DNA from: Asaia bogorensis
GTDB taxonomy: Bacteria > Pseudomonadota > Alphaproteobacteria > Acetobacterales > Acetobacteraceae
Assembly (NCBI GenBank): GCA_945897825.1
Contig: CAMDGX010000008.1
Span: 1-64,000 of the forward strand
Reading direction: 5' to 3'
DNA length: 64,000 bases
Below, piece after piece: positions 1 through 7,928 of the stretch. A program made the translations under genes and the position numbers. The notes below the pieces were generated by a model, which saw only the letters and a list, made by a program, of their open reading frames with translations, was not told where the DNA came from and searched no databases. Numbering within the stretch: position 1 is the stretch's first letter; each line of letters opens with the position of its first letter.

Positions 1-185
1 CCGGCGGGCTGGCCGAGGTGGCCTGCCATGATGCCCATGTGGTTCTGGCCGGGCAGCTTGACCATCGAGCGCAGCGGCATCTCCACGTTGCCGCGCGAGA
101 CTTCCACCATGGCCGCCGCGATCGGCTCGATCAGGTCCGCCACGCCGACCAGCGACGCGACCTGCGCGCCCGACAGGATCCGCAT
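1..185 (-). CDS. Ornithine cyclodeaminase/mu-crystallin family protein (N-terminus only, cut by window edge)
   Basis: Only the first 61 or so residues are inside the window. They begin MRILSGAQVASL and continue through a helix ending in AAAMVEVSRGNVEMPLR and then HMGIMAGH. This is the typical N-terminal substrate domain of the ornithine cyclodeaminase/mu-crystallin family, NAD(P)-dependent enzymes acting on amino or imino acids. The Rossmann domain lies outside, so substrate specificity (ornithine, alanine, ketimine) cannot be judged. The ATG shares one base with the TGA of the upstream polyphosphate kinase gene (TGATG), so the two are probably translationally coupled at the end of a minus-strand operon. 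Confidence 0.8.
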   Translation of the reverse strand, partial: MRILSGAQVASLVGVADLIEPIAAAMVEVSRGNVEMPLRSMVKLPGQNHMGIMAGHLGQPA

Positions 186-1078
186 CAGCCTTTCTCCCTT
201 TCCAGCGTGCGCCGCGCCTCGATCATCCGCGCCTCGTCCTCGGGCGAGATGCGCGGCGCCTCCAGGTCCAGCTTCTCCAGCGCGTCGATCATCGCCGAGA
301 CCACCACCAGGCGGGCGAACCACTTGCTGTTGGCGGGCACGACGAACCAGGGCGCCTCGGGCGTCGCGGTGGCGGCGATGGCCTCCTCGTAGCCCGTCAT
401 GTAGTCGTCCCAGTGCGCCCGCTCCTCGACGTCCTCGGGGCGGAATTTCCAGTGCTTGGCCGGGTTGTCGATGCGGTCGAGGAAGCGCTGCTTCTGCTCG
501 GCGAGCGAGATGTTCAGGAAGAACTTCAGCACCACGATGCCCTGGCGCGCCAGGTAGCCCTCCCAGGCGGCGATGTCGCGCAGGCGGTCGCGCCAGAAAT
601 GCTTGCCGCGCAGGGGGGGCGGCAGGTTCTGGCGGTCCAGCAGCTCCGGGTGGACGCGGGTGACCAGCACCTCCTCGTAGTGGCTGCGGTTGAAGATGCC
701 GATATGGCCGCGCTTGGGCAGCTCGCGGCCGACGCGCCAGAGGAAGTCGTGCGCCAGCTCGTCCGAACTCGGCGCCTTGAACGAATACACGTGCACGCCC
801 TGGGGGTTCACGCCGGACATGACATGCTTGATGGTGCCGTCCTTGCCGGCGGCGTCCATCGCCTGGAACACGCAGAGCAGCGACCAGGTGGATTGCGCGT
901 AGAGCAGGGTCTGGAGTTCGGCCAGCCGCTCGACCCCGGCGGCCAGCAGCGCCTCGGCCTCCGCTTCGCGGACCACCTTGGGCGCGGTGTCGCCGGGGTC
1001 GTGGTCGCGCAGGCGGAAGCCCTTGCCGCTGACCAACCGGGTGCGTTCCAGCAGCTTCTTGATCTGCTTGCCGTTCAT
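185..1078 (-). CDS. ppk2: Polyphosphate kinase 2 family protein (class III-like)
   Basis: Encodes a 297-residue PPK2-family kinase, which transfers phosphate between polyphosphate and nucleotides. The P-loop reads AMDAAGKDG, followed by a SGVNPQGVHVYSFKAPS segment and the Walker B/lid region IGIFNRSHYEEVL. HDFLWR and a single PPK2 domain resemble class III enzymes, which can phosphorylate both AMP and ADP; assigning the class is inference from motif wording. The ATG (MNGKQIKK) overlaps the stop of the MFS gene by ATGA. An in-frame upstream extension is possible but lies inside the MFS gene and is not credible. PhoD and an EEP-family protein sit a few kilobases away, giving a local phosphate-metabolism flavour. 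Confidence 0.92.
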   Translation of the reverse strand: MNGKQIKKLLERTRLVSGKGFRLRDHDPGDTAPKVVREAEAEALLAAGVERLAELQTLLYAQSTWSLLCVFQAMDAAGKDGTIKHVMSGVNPQGVHVYSFKAPSSDELAHDFLWRVGRELPKRGHIGIFNRSHYEEVLVTRVHPELLDRQNLPPPLRGKHFWRDRLRDIAAWEGYLARQGIVVLKFFLNISLAEQKQRFLDRIDNPAKHWKFRPEDVEERAHWDDYMTGYEEAIAATATPEAPWFVVPANSKWFARLVVVSAMIDALEKLDLEAPRISPEDEARMIEARRTLEREKG

Positions 1079-2295
1079 GCCGTGCCCTTTCGTGCGAGGT
1101 GACGCCACGCCCAGGCGAGTGCGGCCAGCTGCATCGCCATCGACAGCAGCATGGCCCAGAAATAGCCCGCCGGATCCCAGCCGCCCGCGGCGGCGCGCGG
1201 CCAGAGGTCGAGGATCCAGCCGATCAGCGACTGCATCAGGAAGGCGCCGCCGAGCACCACCGTGTTGATGACGGTCGAGACGCGGCCCATCTGCTCGACC
1301 GGGAAGAACTGGGCGATCACCGCGTAGCCCGGCGGGCCGGCGGCGGCGATCAGGGCGAGCAGGCTCCACAGCACGGTGACGGTGACGAAGTCGGTCGGGC
1401 CGACCACGAAGCCGATCTGCAGCAGCAGCATTGCCACCGCGGCACCGGCCGGCACCAGCATCGGCGAATATCCGCGTCGCTGCACCAGGCTGGTCAGCTG
1501 GCCCATTGCCAGCCCGCCGGCCATCATGCCGAGCGCGTAGCAGAACAGCGTGGCTGCGCGGGCGGCGCCGTCGAGGCCGGCGACGTCGCGCAGCCAGGGG
1601 CCGGCCCACAGGCCGTGATAGGTGAAGGTGAAGATCGACATCAGCGCGATCAGCGGGGTGAGGCGCCAGAAGATGCCGCTGCGGGCGATCGCCACGATCA
1701 CGCCCACTTCGGCGCGCCAGCCGCGGCTGGGCTGGCCCGGCTTGTCCTGCACCGAGGTGAAGATCCACAGCGAGACGGCCAGCGTGATGGCGAGCAGGAT
1801 CCAGAACGCGCCGCGCCAGCCGATATGCGGCAGCAGGGCTTCGACCGGGGCGGTGGCCATCAGGCTGCCGCTGGCCGCGAGGAACATCGCGATGCCGGTG
1901 ACGCCGGCGACCTCGGCGCGGGCGAAGAACTGGCTGTTGGCCTTCAGCACCGCCATCAGCCCGCCGGCGATGCCGACGCCGATCATGGCGCGGGCGATCA
2001 TGAAGCCGACGATCCCGTCCGAGACGGCGAACAGCGCGCAGCCGGCGGCCGCCAGCAGGCCCATCGCGGTCTGCACCCGGCGCGGGCCATAGACGTCGAG
2101 CAGGACGCCCATCGGCAGTTGCCAGAGGCAGTAGGCGAAGAACAGCACGCTGGAGAGCAGGCCCAGCTCGCTGGCGGTCAGCGCGTATTCCACCGCCAGC
2201 ACCGGGCCGATCACCGCCATCACGCCGCGGGCGGCCTGGTTGACGAAGTTCAGCCCCGCCAGCGGCAGGGTGACGCGGATGAAGGTGCGGACCAC
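1075..2295 (-). CDS. MFS transporter
   Basis: A 406-residue major facilitator superfamily protein with about twelve hydrophobic segments. The loop after the second helix reads GVLLDVYGPRRVQ, a version of the MFS signature D-x-x-G-x-R-x. The N-half contains NQAARGVMAVIGPVLAVE, as in the anion:cation symporter/hexuronate-like branch, but the substrate is not evident. The start used is a GTG one base after the TAG of the ydfG-like gene; a downstream start would cut the first helix. Its stop overlaps the ppk2 ATG, so ydfG, this gene, ppk2 and the cyclodeaminase probably form one minus-strand transcription unit. Confidence 0.85.
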   Translation of the reverse strand: MVRTFIRVTLPLAGLNFVNQAARGVMAVIGPVLAVEYALTASELGLLSSVLFFAYCLWQLPMGVLLDVYGPRRVQTAMGLLAAAGCALFAVSDGIVGFMIARAMIGVGIAGGLMAVLKANSQFFARAEVAGVTGIAMFLAASGSLMATAPVEALLPHIGWRGAFWILLAITLAVSLWIFTSVQDKPGQPSRGWRAEVGVIVAIARSGIFWRLTPLIALMSIFTFTYHGLWAGPWLRDVAGLDGAARAATLFCYALGMMAGGLAMGQLTSLVQRRGYSPMLVPAGAAVAMLLLQIGFVVGPTDFVTVTVLWSLLALIAAAGPPGYAVIAQFFPVEQMGRVSTVINTVVLGGAFLMQSLIGWILDLWPRAAAGGWDPAGYFWAMLLSMAMQLAALAWAWRHLARKGTA

Positions 2296-2296
2296 C

Positions 2297-3049
2297 CTAG
2301 GTGGTGCGCTTGACGGCGAGGGCTGCCGGCGCCTGGCAGGTGGGCATCATCTCGATGCGGTTGATGTTGACGTGCGCCGGCAGGTTGACCACCCAGGAGA
2401 CGGCCTCGGCGATGTCGTCCGGCGTCAGCGGGGTGGTGCCTTGGTAGACGGCCGCCGCACGGGCGGGGTCGCCGAAGCGCACGGTGCTGAACTCGCTGCC
2501 GCCGACCAGGCCGGGCTCGATATCCGTCACGCGCACGCCGGTGCCCACCAGGTCGGCCTTCAGGTTCAGGCTGAACTGCGTCACGAACGCCTTGCTGGCG
2601 CCGTACACGTGGCCGCCGGGATAGGGGTAGATGCCGGCGGTGCTGCCGAGGTTGATCACGTGGCCGGTGTTGCGCGCCACCATGCCGGGCAGCAGCGCGC
2701 GGGTCATGTGCAGCACGCCGGTGACGTTGGTGGCCACCATGGTGTCCCAGTCGGAGGGCTTGGCTTCCCAGGCCGGGGACAGGCCGAGGGCGAGGCCGGC
2801 ATTGTTCACCAGCACGTCGACCTCCCGCCAGCCTTCGGGCAGCGAGCCGGGCAGGGCGGCGATGGCGGCGCTGTCGGTGACATCCAGCGTCACGGGCAGC
2901 AGGTTGGGGCCGAGTTCGCGGGCGAGATCGGCCAGGCGATCGGCGCGGCGCGCGGCGGCGATGACGCGGTGGCCCTGTTGCACGAGGCGGCGGGCGATGG
3001 CGGCGCCGAAGCCGGCGGAGGCGCCGGTGACGAAGACGGTGAGCGGCAA
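2297..3049 (-). CDS. ydfG: NADP-dependent 3-hydroxy acid dehydrogenase YdfG-like SDR
   Basis: A 250-residue classical short-chain dehydrogenase closely matching the YdfG group (oxidation of L-allo-threonine, serine and 3-hydroxy acids; malonic semialdehyde reduction in E. coli). Visible features are the TGASAGFG nucleotide loop, NNAGLALG, the active-site Ser in GSTAG, and YGASK. The stretches DIEPGLVGGSEFSTVRF and VNLPAHVNINRIEMMP are hallmark YdfG sequence. Length is as expected (E. coli about 248). It is the first gene of the minus-strand run ending in the cyclodeaminase; the tight spacing to the MFS gene suggests co-transcription. Confidence 0.92.
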   Translation of the reverse strand: MPLTVFVTGASAGFGAAIARRLVQQGHRVIAAARRADRLADLARELGPNLLPVTLDVTDSAAIAALPGSLPEGWREVDVLVNNAGLALGLSPAWEAKPSDWDTMVATNVTGVLHMTRALLPGMVARNTGHVINLGSTAGIYPYPGGHVYGASKAFVTQFSLNLKADLVGTGVRVTDIEPGLVGGSEFSTVRFGDPARAAAVYQGTTPLTPDDIAEAVSWVVNLPAHVNINRIEMMPTCQAPAALAVKRTT

Positions 3050-3113
3050 GGCGGAGTCCTCCGGGTTGGGAGGGCGACCCTAGACCGTGGCGTGCGCGCG
3101 CAGAAGGGCCGCC

Positions 3114-4991
3114 TCAGCGGCGCAGCGCCTCGGGGAGCGGGGCGGGGTAGTCCTGCATCTCGTAGGCGTCGATGCTGATGCGGACCGGGCCGGTGGCCTG
3201 GGCCAGGAGCTCGAGCGGCAGGCGGCCCTCGCCGTCGGTCCAGCGCAGGGTGCCTTCGCTGGCGTGGAAGCCCGTGCCGTAGCCGGGCCAGTCGGGGGCG
3301 AGGATCAGGGTGAAGCCCGGGCCCTCGATGAAGATGCGGCGCACGCCCACGCCCAGGCGGCGCTCGTCGGATTCGTAGCGGCGGGCCAGCCGGGGAATGT
3401 CGTGGCGCGAGCACAGGCGCAGGTCGCGCACCGGGGCCATCAGGCGGAAACGGTGGCGCTCGCCCTCGCGGCCCGCGGGCCAGATCTGTTCGCCGTCGGC
3501 CAGCAGGTGCAGTGCCGCGTCGCCGCGCCGCGCGGCACGGTCGGCGACGCCGTCGCGGGTGATCACGGCCAGGCCGGGGGGCGGGGTTTCGTGGACCCAA
3601 TGCGTCCATTCGTTGCCGAGCCCGGCGAGGAAGGCGGGCACGCCTGATTCCGCGTGCCAGTCCTGGACGCGGCTGAGGGTGGCGTTGCTGACCAGCAGCA
3701 GGCCGTCATCGACCAGGCGGGGCAGCAGCAGCGGGCCGCGCCGGGCCCAATCCTCCGGGCTGTTGCCGTGCAGGTCGACGACGATGAGGTCGAACATGTC
3801 GTCGGTCGCTTGCAGCCAGGTTTCGGCGTCGGCCTGCACGACGGTGACGGGCAGGTCGGCGAGGTTCTGCTCGCCGCCGCGCCCGTGGCGGTCGATGGTG
3901 GTGACGCGGCAGCCGGCCTGGGCCAGCACCGTGGTGAGCCGCCCGCGCGAGGTGCCTAGTTCCAGCACGCGGCAGCCGGCGAAGCCGCGTGCGTAGCCCT
4001 CGATCAGCCGGGCCATCGCGTCGGGCGTCGACCAGCCGGGGGTGCCCCATTGCGAGCGCGCGCCGAGCCAGCCGGTGCGGGCGGCGGCGTCGGGGCGGCG
4101 GTCGAGCGCGAGGATGGTGCCGGCGCGGGCGAGGGCGGCGAAATGCGGGTTGGCGGCGCGGAAGGCGTGGCCGAAATGGTAGCCCCAGCCCTGGCCGACA
4201 TCGCCGTGCAGCCCATGGTCCAACCCCGGTTCGAAGGCGCGGGCGAAGGGGAACTCGTGCAGCGGGATCGGCAGGGCGCCGAGATGCTGGAAGGCGGCGG
4301 CGATGACGCCCTGCTCGCACATCTCGCGCGTTCCGTCATGCCCGACGGCCAGCGGCTGGACCTCGAGCACCCCGCGCACCGCCGGCATGTAGCGCTGGCC
4401 CGGCGGGAGGGAAACGAGGCCCGAATAGAGGCGCTGCTCGGGACTCACGAAATGGCCGTACTGGCCATACAGCTCGACCATCGGCCAGCGGTCGTCCTGC
4501 GTGACGCGCAGGACGTCGTGGCCCGCGCGCCAGTCGTCGAACCATTCGGGCTTGCGGGTGACGACCATGTCGCCGTCGAGCACCCATTCCGGGGCGTCCG
4601 GGCGGACGCGCTCGGGGAACCATTTCCACCAGTAGCCGAAGCGGGCGGGCTGGCAGCCGGCCTCGATCAGGATGGTGGCCAGTTCGGCGTTGTCGTCAGG
4701 GGTGAGCGGCCACCATTCGACCGGCTGGGTGGCCCATTCGAGGATCCAGCGGGCGCGGGCGGCATCGATGCCGTTGGTGCAGAGGCAGTAGTCGACGCTG
4801 TCGCCGAAAAGGCGGGTGGCCTGGCCGATGGCAGCGCGCGTGACCTCATCGTCGCGGCCGTCGCCCTTGATCCAGCGGATGACCGGGCGGGTGCCCTCGG
4901 CGAAGCGGCGGCCCGGCGCATTGCGGGCTTGCTGGTCGTCTTCGAACGCCACCTGCGCCGCGCGGCTTCTTGCCGTGCCTGCGTCGCCCAT
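3114..4991 (-). CDS. Three-module protein: GT-A-like domain, class I SAM methyltransferase, C-terminal carbohydrate-associated module
   Basis: A 625-residue cytoplasmic protein without signal or membrane segments. Residues about 35-300 look like a GT-A glycosyltransferase-like domain with DGD at 139-141 and many aromatic residues. Residues about 325-480 are a class I methyltransferase, with glycine-rich motif I VLELGTSRG (342-350), an acidic residue at the next strand end and DLIVVDLHG. Residues about 520-625 carry SDERRLGVGV, GFHASEG and RWTDG, a tail I recognise on several Acetobacteraceae glycan enzymes. The ATG has a good GGAGG nine bases upstream. Likely role: modification of a surface glycan; the substrate is unknown. 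The combination is unusual and may be bifunctional. Confidence 0.7.
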   Translation of the reverse strand: MGDAGTARSRAAQVAFEDDQQARNAPGRRFAEGTRPVIRWIKGDGRDDEVTRAAIGQATRLFGDSVDYCLCTNGIDAARARWILEWATQPVEWWPLTPDDNAELATILIEAGCQPARFGYWWKWFPERVRPDAPEWVLDGDMVVTRKPEWFDDWRAGHDVLRVTQDDRWPMVELYGQYGHFVSPEQRLYSGLVSLPPGQRYMPAVRGVLEVQPLAVGHDGTREMCEQGVIAAAFQHLGALPIPLHEFPFARAFEPGLDHGLHGDVGQGWGYHFGHAFRAANPHFAALARAGTILALDRRPDAAARTGWLGARSQWGTPGWSTPDAMARLIEGYARGFAGCRVLELGTSRGRLTTVLAQAGCRVTTIDRHGRGGEQNLADLPVTVVQADAETWLQATDDMFDLIVVDLHGNSPEDWARRGPLLLPRLVDDGLLLVSNATLSRVQDWHAESGVPAFLAGLGNEWTHWVHETPPPGLAVITRDGVADRAARRGDAALHLLADGEQIWPAGREGERHRFRLMAPVRDLRLCSRHDIPRLARRYESDERRLGVGVRRIFIEGPGFTLILAPDWPGYGTGFHASEGTLRWTDGEGRLPLELLAQATGPVRISIDAYEMQDYPAPLPEALRR

Positions 4992-5108
4992 CGCCGTGTG
5001 CCTCCTGCAGCCTCCCGCGGTGCACTATGCTGGTCCCATGCACCTGCAGGTTCCGATAGCACCCGGTCGACACGTTGTGCGATCCCGTGCGGGGAAAATC
5101 ACAATTTG

Positions 5109-6725
5109 TTATGATTTTTTCACGGTCGGATCATTGGTCTCGATAATGTAGGCACCCTTGTCGACCACCGGCGCGCCGGGGCGGCTGACATAATCCAGTC
5201 CGCGGAAGGTGGCCGTCATGCGCCGGCCGGTGATCTCGTGCAAGGTGTAGCCGCGGCGGTTGTTGAAGAAGGCGATGTGCGGGTTGCGCGCCAGCACGCG
5301 GGCGGTGTTCGGCAGGTGCTCGGAGCCGTCGCCGTCCGACGAGATGGAGGTGGCGGTGAACTCGCTGGCGACCGCCGGGCTCGCGGGGTCGGCGGGGTCG
5401 ACGTGCAGCGTGGCGGCCCAGGCATTGTGCACGTCGCCCGACAGCACGGCGACGTTGGCCACGCGGCGGTCGTGCAGGCCGCGCAGCAGGCGGTCGCGCG
5501 CGGCGGGATAGGCGTCCCACTTGTCCATCGAGACGGACAGGGCGTTGCCTCCCCCTGCGGCGGACCAGTTGCGCCGCATCATCGGCACCTGCTGGGCGAG
5601 CACCTTCCATGTGGCGTCGGTGCGGGATGCGCGGTCGAGCAGCCAGGCTTCCTGGGCGGCACCGAGCACCTGGGCGTTCGGGTTGGCCACCTCCGCGCAG
5701 GGCGGGCCGGTGATATCGCCGCAGGGCTGGTCGTCGCGGTGGCTGCGGGTGTCGAGGATGGCGATCTCGGCCAGGCGGCCCCAGCGCAGGGCGCGCCAGG
5801 CGGTGATCTCGGGGCCGCTCGGGCGCTGGGCGCGGCGCAGGGGCATGGCTTCCCACCAGGCCTGGAAGGCGATCTGCTTGCGCAGGGCGAAGATCTCGGG
5901 CGGGACATGGATGGGGCGGCGGGCGGAGCCGTCCTCCTCCGAGACCGCACCGGCCCAGTTGTTGTCGACCTCGTGGTCGTCGAACGACATGGCGAAGGGG
6001 TGGGCGTGGTGGGCGGCCTGGAGGTCGGGGTCGCCGCGGTACTGGGCGTAGCGGGTGCGGTAGTCGTCCAGGCTGTAGAGCTCCTCGCCGTGGTGTTCGC
6101 GCACGTGCGGCACGGCGCGCGGGGCGCCGCCATGGCCGCGCGATTCGTAGATGTAGTCGCCGTAGTGGCAGACGAGGTCGATGTTCTCGGCGGCGATGTG
6201 GCGCCAGGCGGTGAAGTGGCCGGTTTCCCAGAGCTGACAGCCGGCGGAGGCGAAGCGCAGGGCGGTGGGGGCTGCGTCGGCAGCGGGCGCGGTACGGGTG
6301 CGGCCGATCGGGCTGGCCTCGCGGCCGGCGCGGAAGCGGTACCAGTAGTGCCGGCCCGGCTCCAGGCCGGTGAGTTCCACATGCACGCTGTGGCCGAGTT
6401 CGGGACGGGCCAGCGAGGTGCCCTTCTGCACCACCTGGCGCATCGCCTCGTCGGCGGCGACCTCCCACTGCACCTCGACGGCGATGTGCGGCATGCCGCC
6501 GCCGGCCAGCGGCTCCGGGCAGAGGCGGGTCCAGAGCACGACGCCGTCGGGCCAGGGGTCGCCGGAGGCCACGCCCATGCGGAAGGGATAGGCGCGGAAG
6601 ACGGGCTGGGCGATGGCGTGCCGCGCGGGGGCGGGGAGCAGGAAGGCCAGGGCGGCGGACGCCGTCGCCCCGCGCAGCAGGCCGCGGCGAGAGAGGTCGA
6701 GGATGTGGCGGGTGGTGGAGTTCAC
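5109..6725 (-). CDS. phoD: Alkaline phosphatase D (PhoD family), Tat-exported
   Basis: About 538 residues of the PhoD phosphatase/phosphodiesterase family, which releases phosphate from phosphomono- or diesters outside the cytoplasm using a metal centre. The N-terminus has a twin-arginine motif (SRRGLLRG) and a hydrophobic stretch ending near HAIAQP. The phytase-like N-terminal beta domain starts with YPFRMGVASGDP. Metal and active-site segments include HYGDYIYE, SFDDHEVDNNW and VLSGDVHNAW. The start is uncertain: a GTG at 6725 and a TTG at 6731 are in frame, neither with a clear ribosome site. It lies directly downstream of repeat copy A, which may insulate it from the EEP-family gene. Confidence 0.92.
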   Translation of the reverse strand: MNSTTRHILDLSRRGLLRGATASAALAFLLPAPARHAIAQPVFRAYPFRMGVASGDPWPDGVVLWTRLCPEPLAGGGMPHIAVEVQWEVAADEAMRQVVQKGTSLARPELGHSVHVELTGLEPGRHYWYRFRAGREASPIGRTRTAPAADAAPTALRFASAGCQLWETGHFTAWRHIAAENIDLVCHYGDYIYESRGHGGAPRAVPHVREHHGEELYSLDDYRTRYAQYRGDPDLQAAHHAHPFAMSFDDHEVDNNWAGAVSEEDGSARRPIHVPPEIFALRKQIAFQAWWEAMPLRRAQRPSGPEITAWRALRWGRLAEIAILDTRSHRDDQPCGDITGPPCAEVANPNAQVLGAAQEAWLLDRASRTDATWKVLAQQVPMMRRNWSAAGGGNALSVSMDKWDAYPAARDRLLRGLHDRRVANVAVLSGDVHNAWAATLHVDPADPASPAVASEFTATSISSDGDGSEHLPNTARVLARNPHIAFFNNRRGYTLHEITGRRMTATFRGLDYVSRPGAPVVDKGAYIIETNDPTVKKS

Positions 6726-6737
6726 AGGCAAGGACGG

Positions 6738-6860
6738 GGTTCTTTTTTGAAAAAAAGAACCAAAAAACTTTTATCCATTTTCATCGAGCTCTCCGTGTCA
6801 AGCGAGGTGCAAATGGATAAAAGTCTTTTTGCTTCTTTTTCTTCAGAAAAAGAAGAGTCT
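6738..6860. repeat. Three-hairpin intergenic element, copy A
   Basis: An AT-rich block between the EEP-family gene and phoD. It has three consecutive inverted repeats. Outer hairpin 1 (6738-6761) is GGTTCTTTTTT and its complement around GA. The long stem pairs 6762-6780 with 6811-6830 (core AAATGGATAAAAGT) around a 30-base loop. Outer hairpin 2 (6832-6855) is CTTCTTTTTCT and its complement around TC. Near copies lie at 32016-32133 and 52019-52143. The T-rich hairpins could terminate transcription on either strand. Lysine- and phenylalanine-rich reading frames across it are artefacts of the A/T runs. Confidence 0.85.
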
Positions 6861-6865
6861 TGCTT

Positions 6866-7735
6866 TCACTCGGGCAGTCTGAACACCACCGAGATCGGGC
6901 AATGGTCGGACAGTCTGGCCTTCGCCTGGGCGCCGGTCTCGCGATAAACCAGCACGCGCAGGCTGTCGGCCTGCATCCAGCCACGCGCGGCGCCGCCGGC
7001 GATGATGTGGCTGATGAAGCCGCCGCCGCCCCAGCAGGGGGAGGAGCGGCCCTCGGTGGCGCGGGCCAGCGGGCCGGAGCTTTGCAATGCGGCGTAGAAG
7101 CCCTCGCGCGCGTCCATCCAGCGGTTGAAGTCGCCGAGCAGGGCGAAGGGCACGCCTTCCTGGCGGCGCTGGGCGATCCAGCCTTGCAGGGCGACGAGCT
7201 GGAGGCGGAGCTGGTCGCATTGCTGGCGCGAGGAACGGTCCAGCCGGTCTTCGCGGCAGCCGGTCTTGAGGTGGACGTTCAGCAGGCGCAGGCGGCCGCC
7301 GGGAGTCTCGAGGGTGATGTCGGCGCCGGCGCGCAGCGGATTGGGGGCCGTGGGGGTGACATTCAGCGCCGTGAGGTCGGGGTTGGCGGTGAAGCGCAGG
7401 CCGGCGCGCACGGCGAACCCGACGCGCTGGACCATGCGGTCGCGGGTGAAGTGCAGCGTGTAGCGCGGCGCGGGGAATACGGTGACGGCGGCTTCCGGCC
7501 CGTCGACCTCCTGGAAGGCGACCACGTCGGCGGCGAGGTCCTCGGCGTAGCGGCGCAGGACGGCGCGCGACTCGGCGTCCTTGGGGACGACGTTGCGCGG
7601 CAGGGCGCGGTCGCCGGCGCTGCGCAGGGTCAGCCATTCCAGGTTCCATGTGGCGATCTTCAGCTCCGCCGCCCCGGACGCGAGGGGGGCGAGGAGGGCG
7701 GGGAGCAGGGCGAGGAGGAACCGAACGGTGCGCAT
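6866..7735 (-). CDS. Secreted endonuclease/exonuclease/phosphatase family protein
   Basis: A 289-residue protein with a Sec-type signal peptide (MRTVRFLLALLPALL, cleavage probably after SGAAE). The mature part is an EEP fold: KIATWNLEWL at the N-terminus, AFQEVDG with the metal-binding Glu, LLNVHLKTGC, GDFNRWMD and the closing catalytic SDHCPI. The family includes extracellular DNases and phosphodiesterases; which one cannot be read from sequence. It is exported next to phoD, so a role in scavenging phosphate from nucleic acids is a reasonable inference. The gene is divergent from the oxidoreductase operon starting at 7929, leaving about 190 bp for promoters. Confidence 0.88.
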   Translation of the reverse strand: MRTVRFLLALLPALLAPLASGAAELKIATWNLEWLTLRSAGDRALPRNVVPKDAESRAVLRRYAEDLAADVVAFQEVDGPEAAVTVFPAPRYTLHFTRDRMVQRVGFAVRAGLRFTANPDLTALNVTPTAPNPLRAGADITLETPGGRLRLLNVHLKTGCREDRLDRSSRQQCDQLRLQLVALQGWIAQRRQEGVPFALLGDFNRWMDAREGFYAALQSSGPLARATEGRSSPCWGGGGFISHIIAGGAARGWMQADSLRVLVYRETGAQAKARLSDHCPISVVFRLPE

Positions 7736-7928
7736 GGCGCATATTCCCGCCTGCGTCGCGGCTTTGCCAGCCCCGGCGGGACGGCCGGTCTGCTGCCCCC
7801 GCAGGGGTGCGGCGCGACGGGGACTTATCAGAGTTGGGCAAGGGGTGGCATAGTGCGGCGTCGGCCCGGTTCAACCCGGCTCGACAGGCCCGAAGGGAGG
7901 CCGGTCCGCGCGAGGGGCGATCGCGTGG

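Noticed and set aside
6740-6860. Lys/Phe-rich reading frames (KKRTKKLLS, LFLKKKK) across the intergenic element
   Set aside because: They arise from A/T runs in the hairpins, recur in all three copies in different frames, and have no ribosome sites.
5238-6947. A 569-codon open frame on the plus strand opposite phoD and the repeat
   Set aside because: It is an antisense shadow of a high-GC gene: Gly/Ala/Val/His-rich without domains, while the minus strand encodes a complete PhoD.
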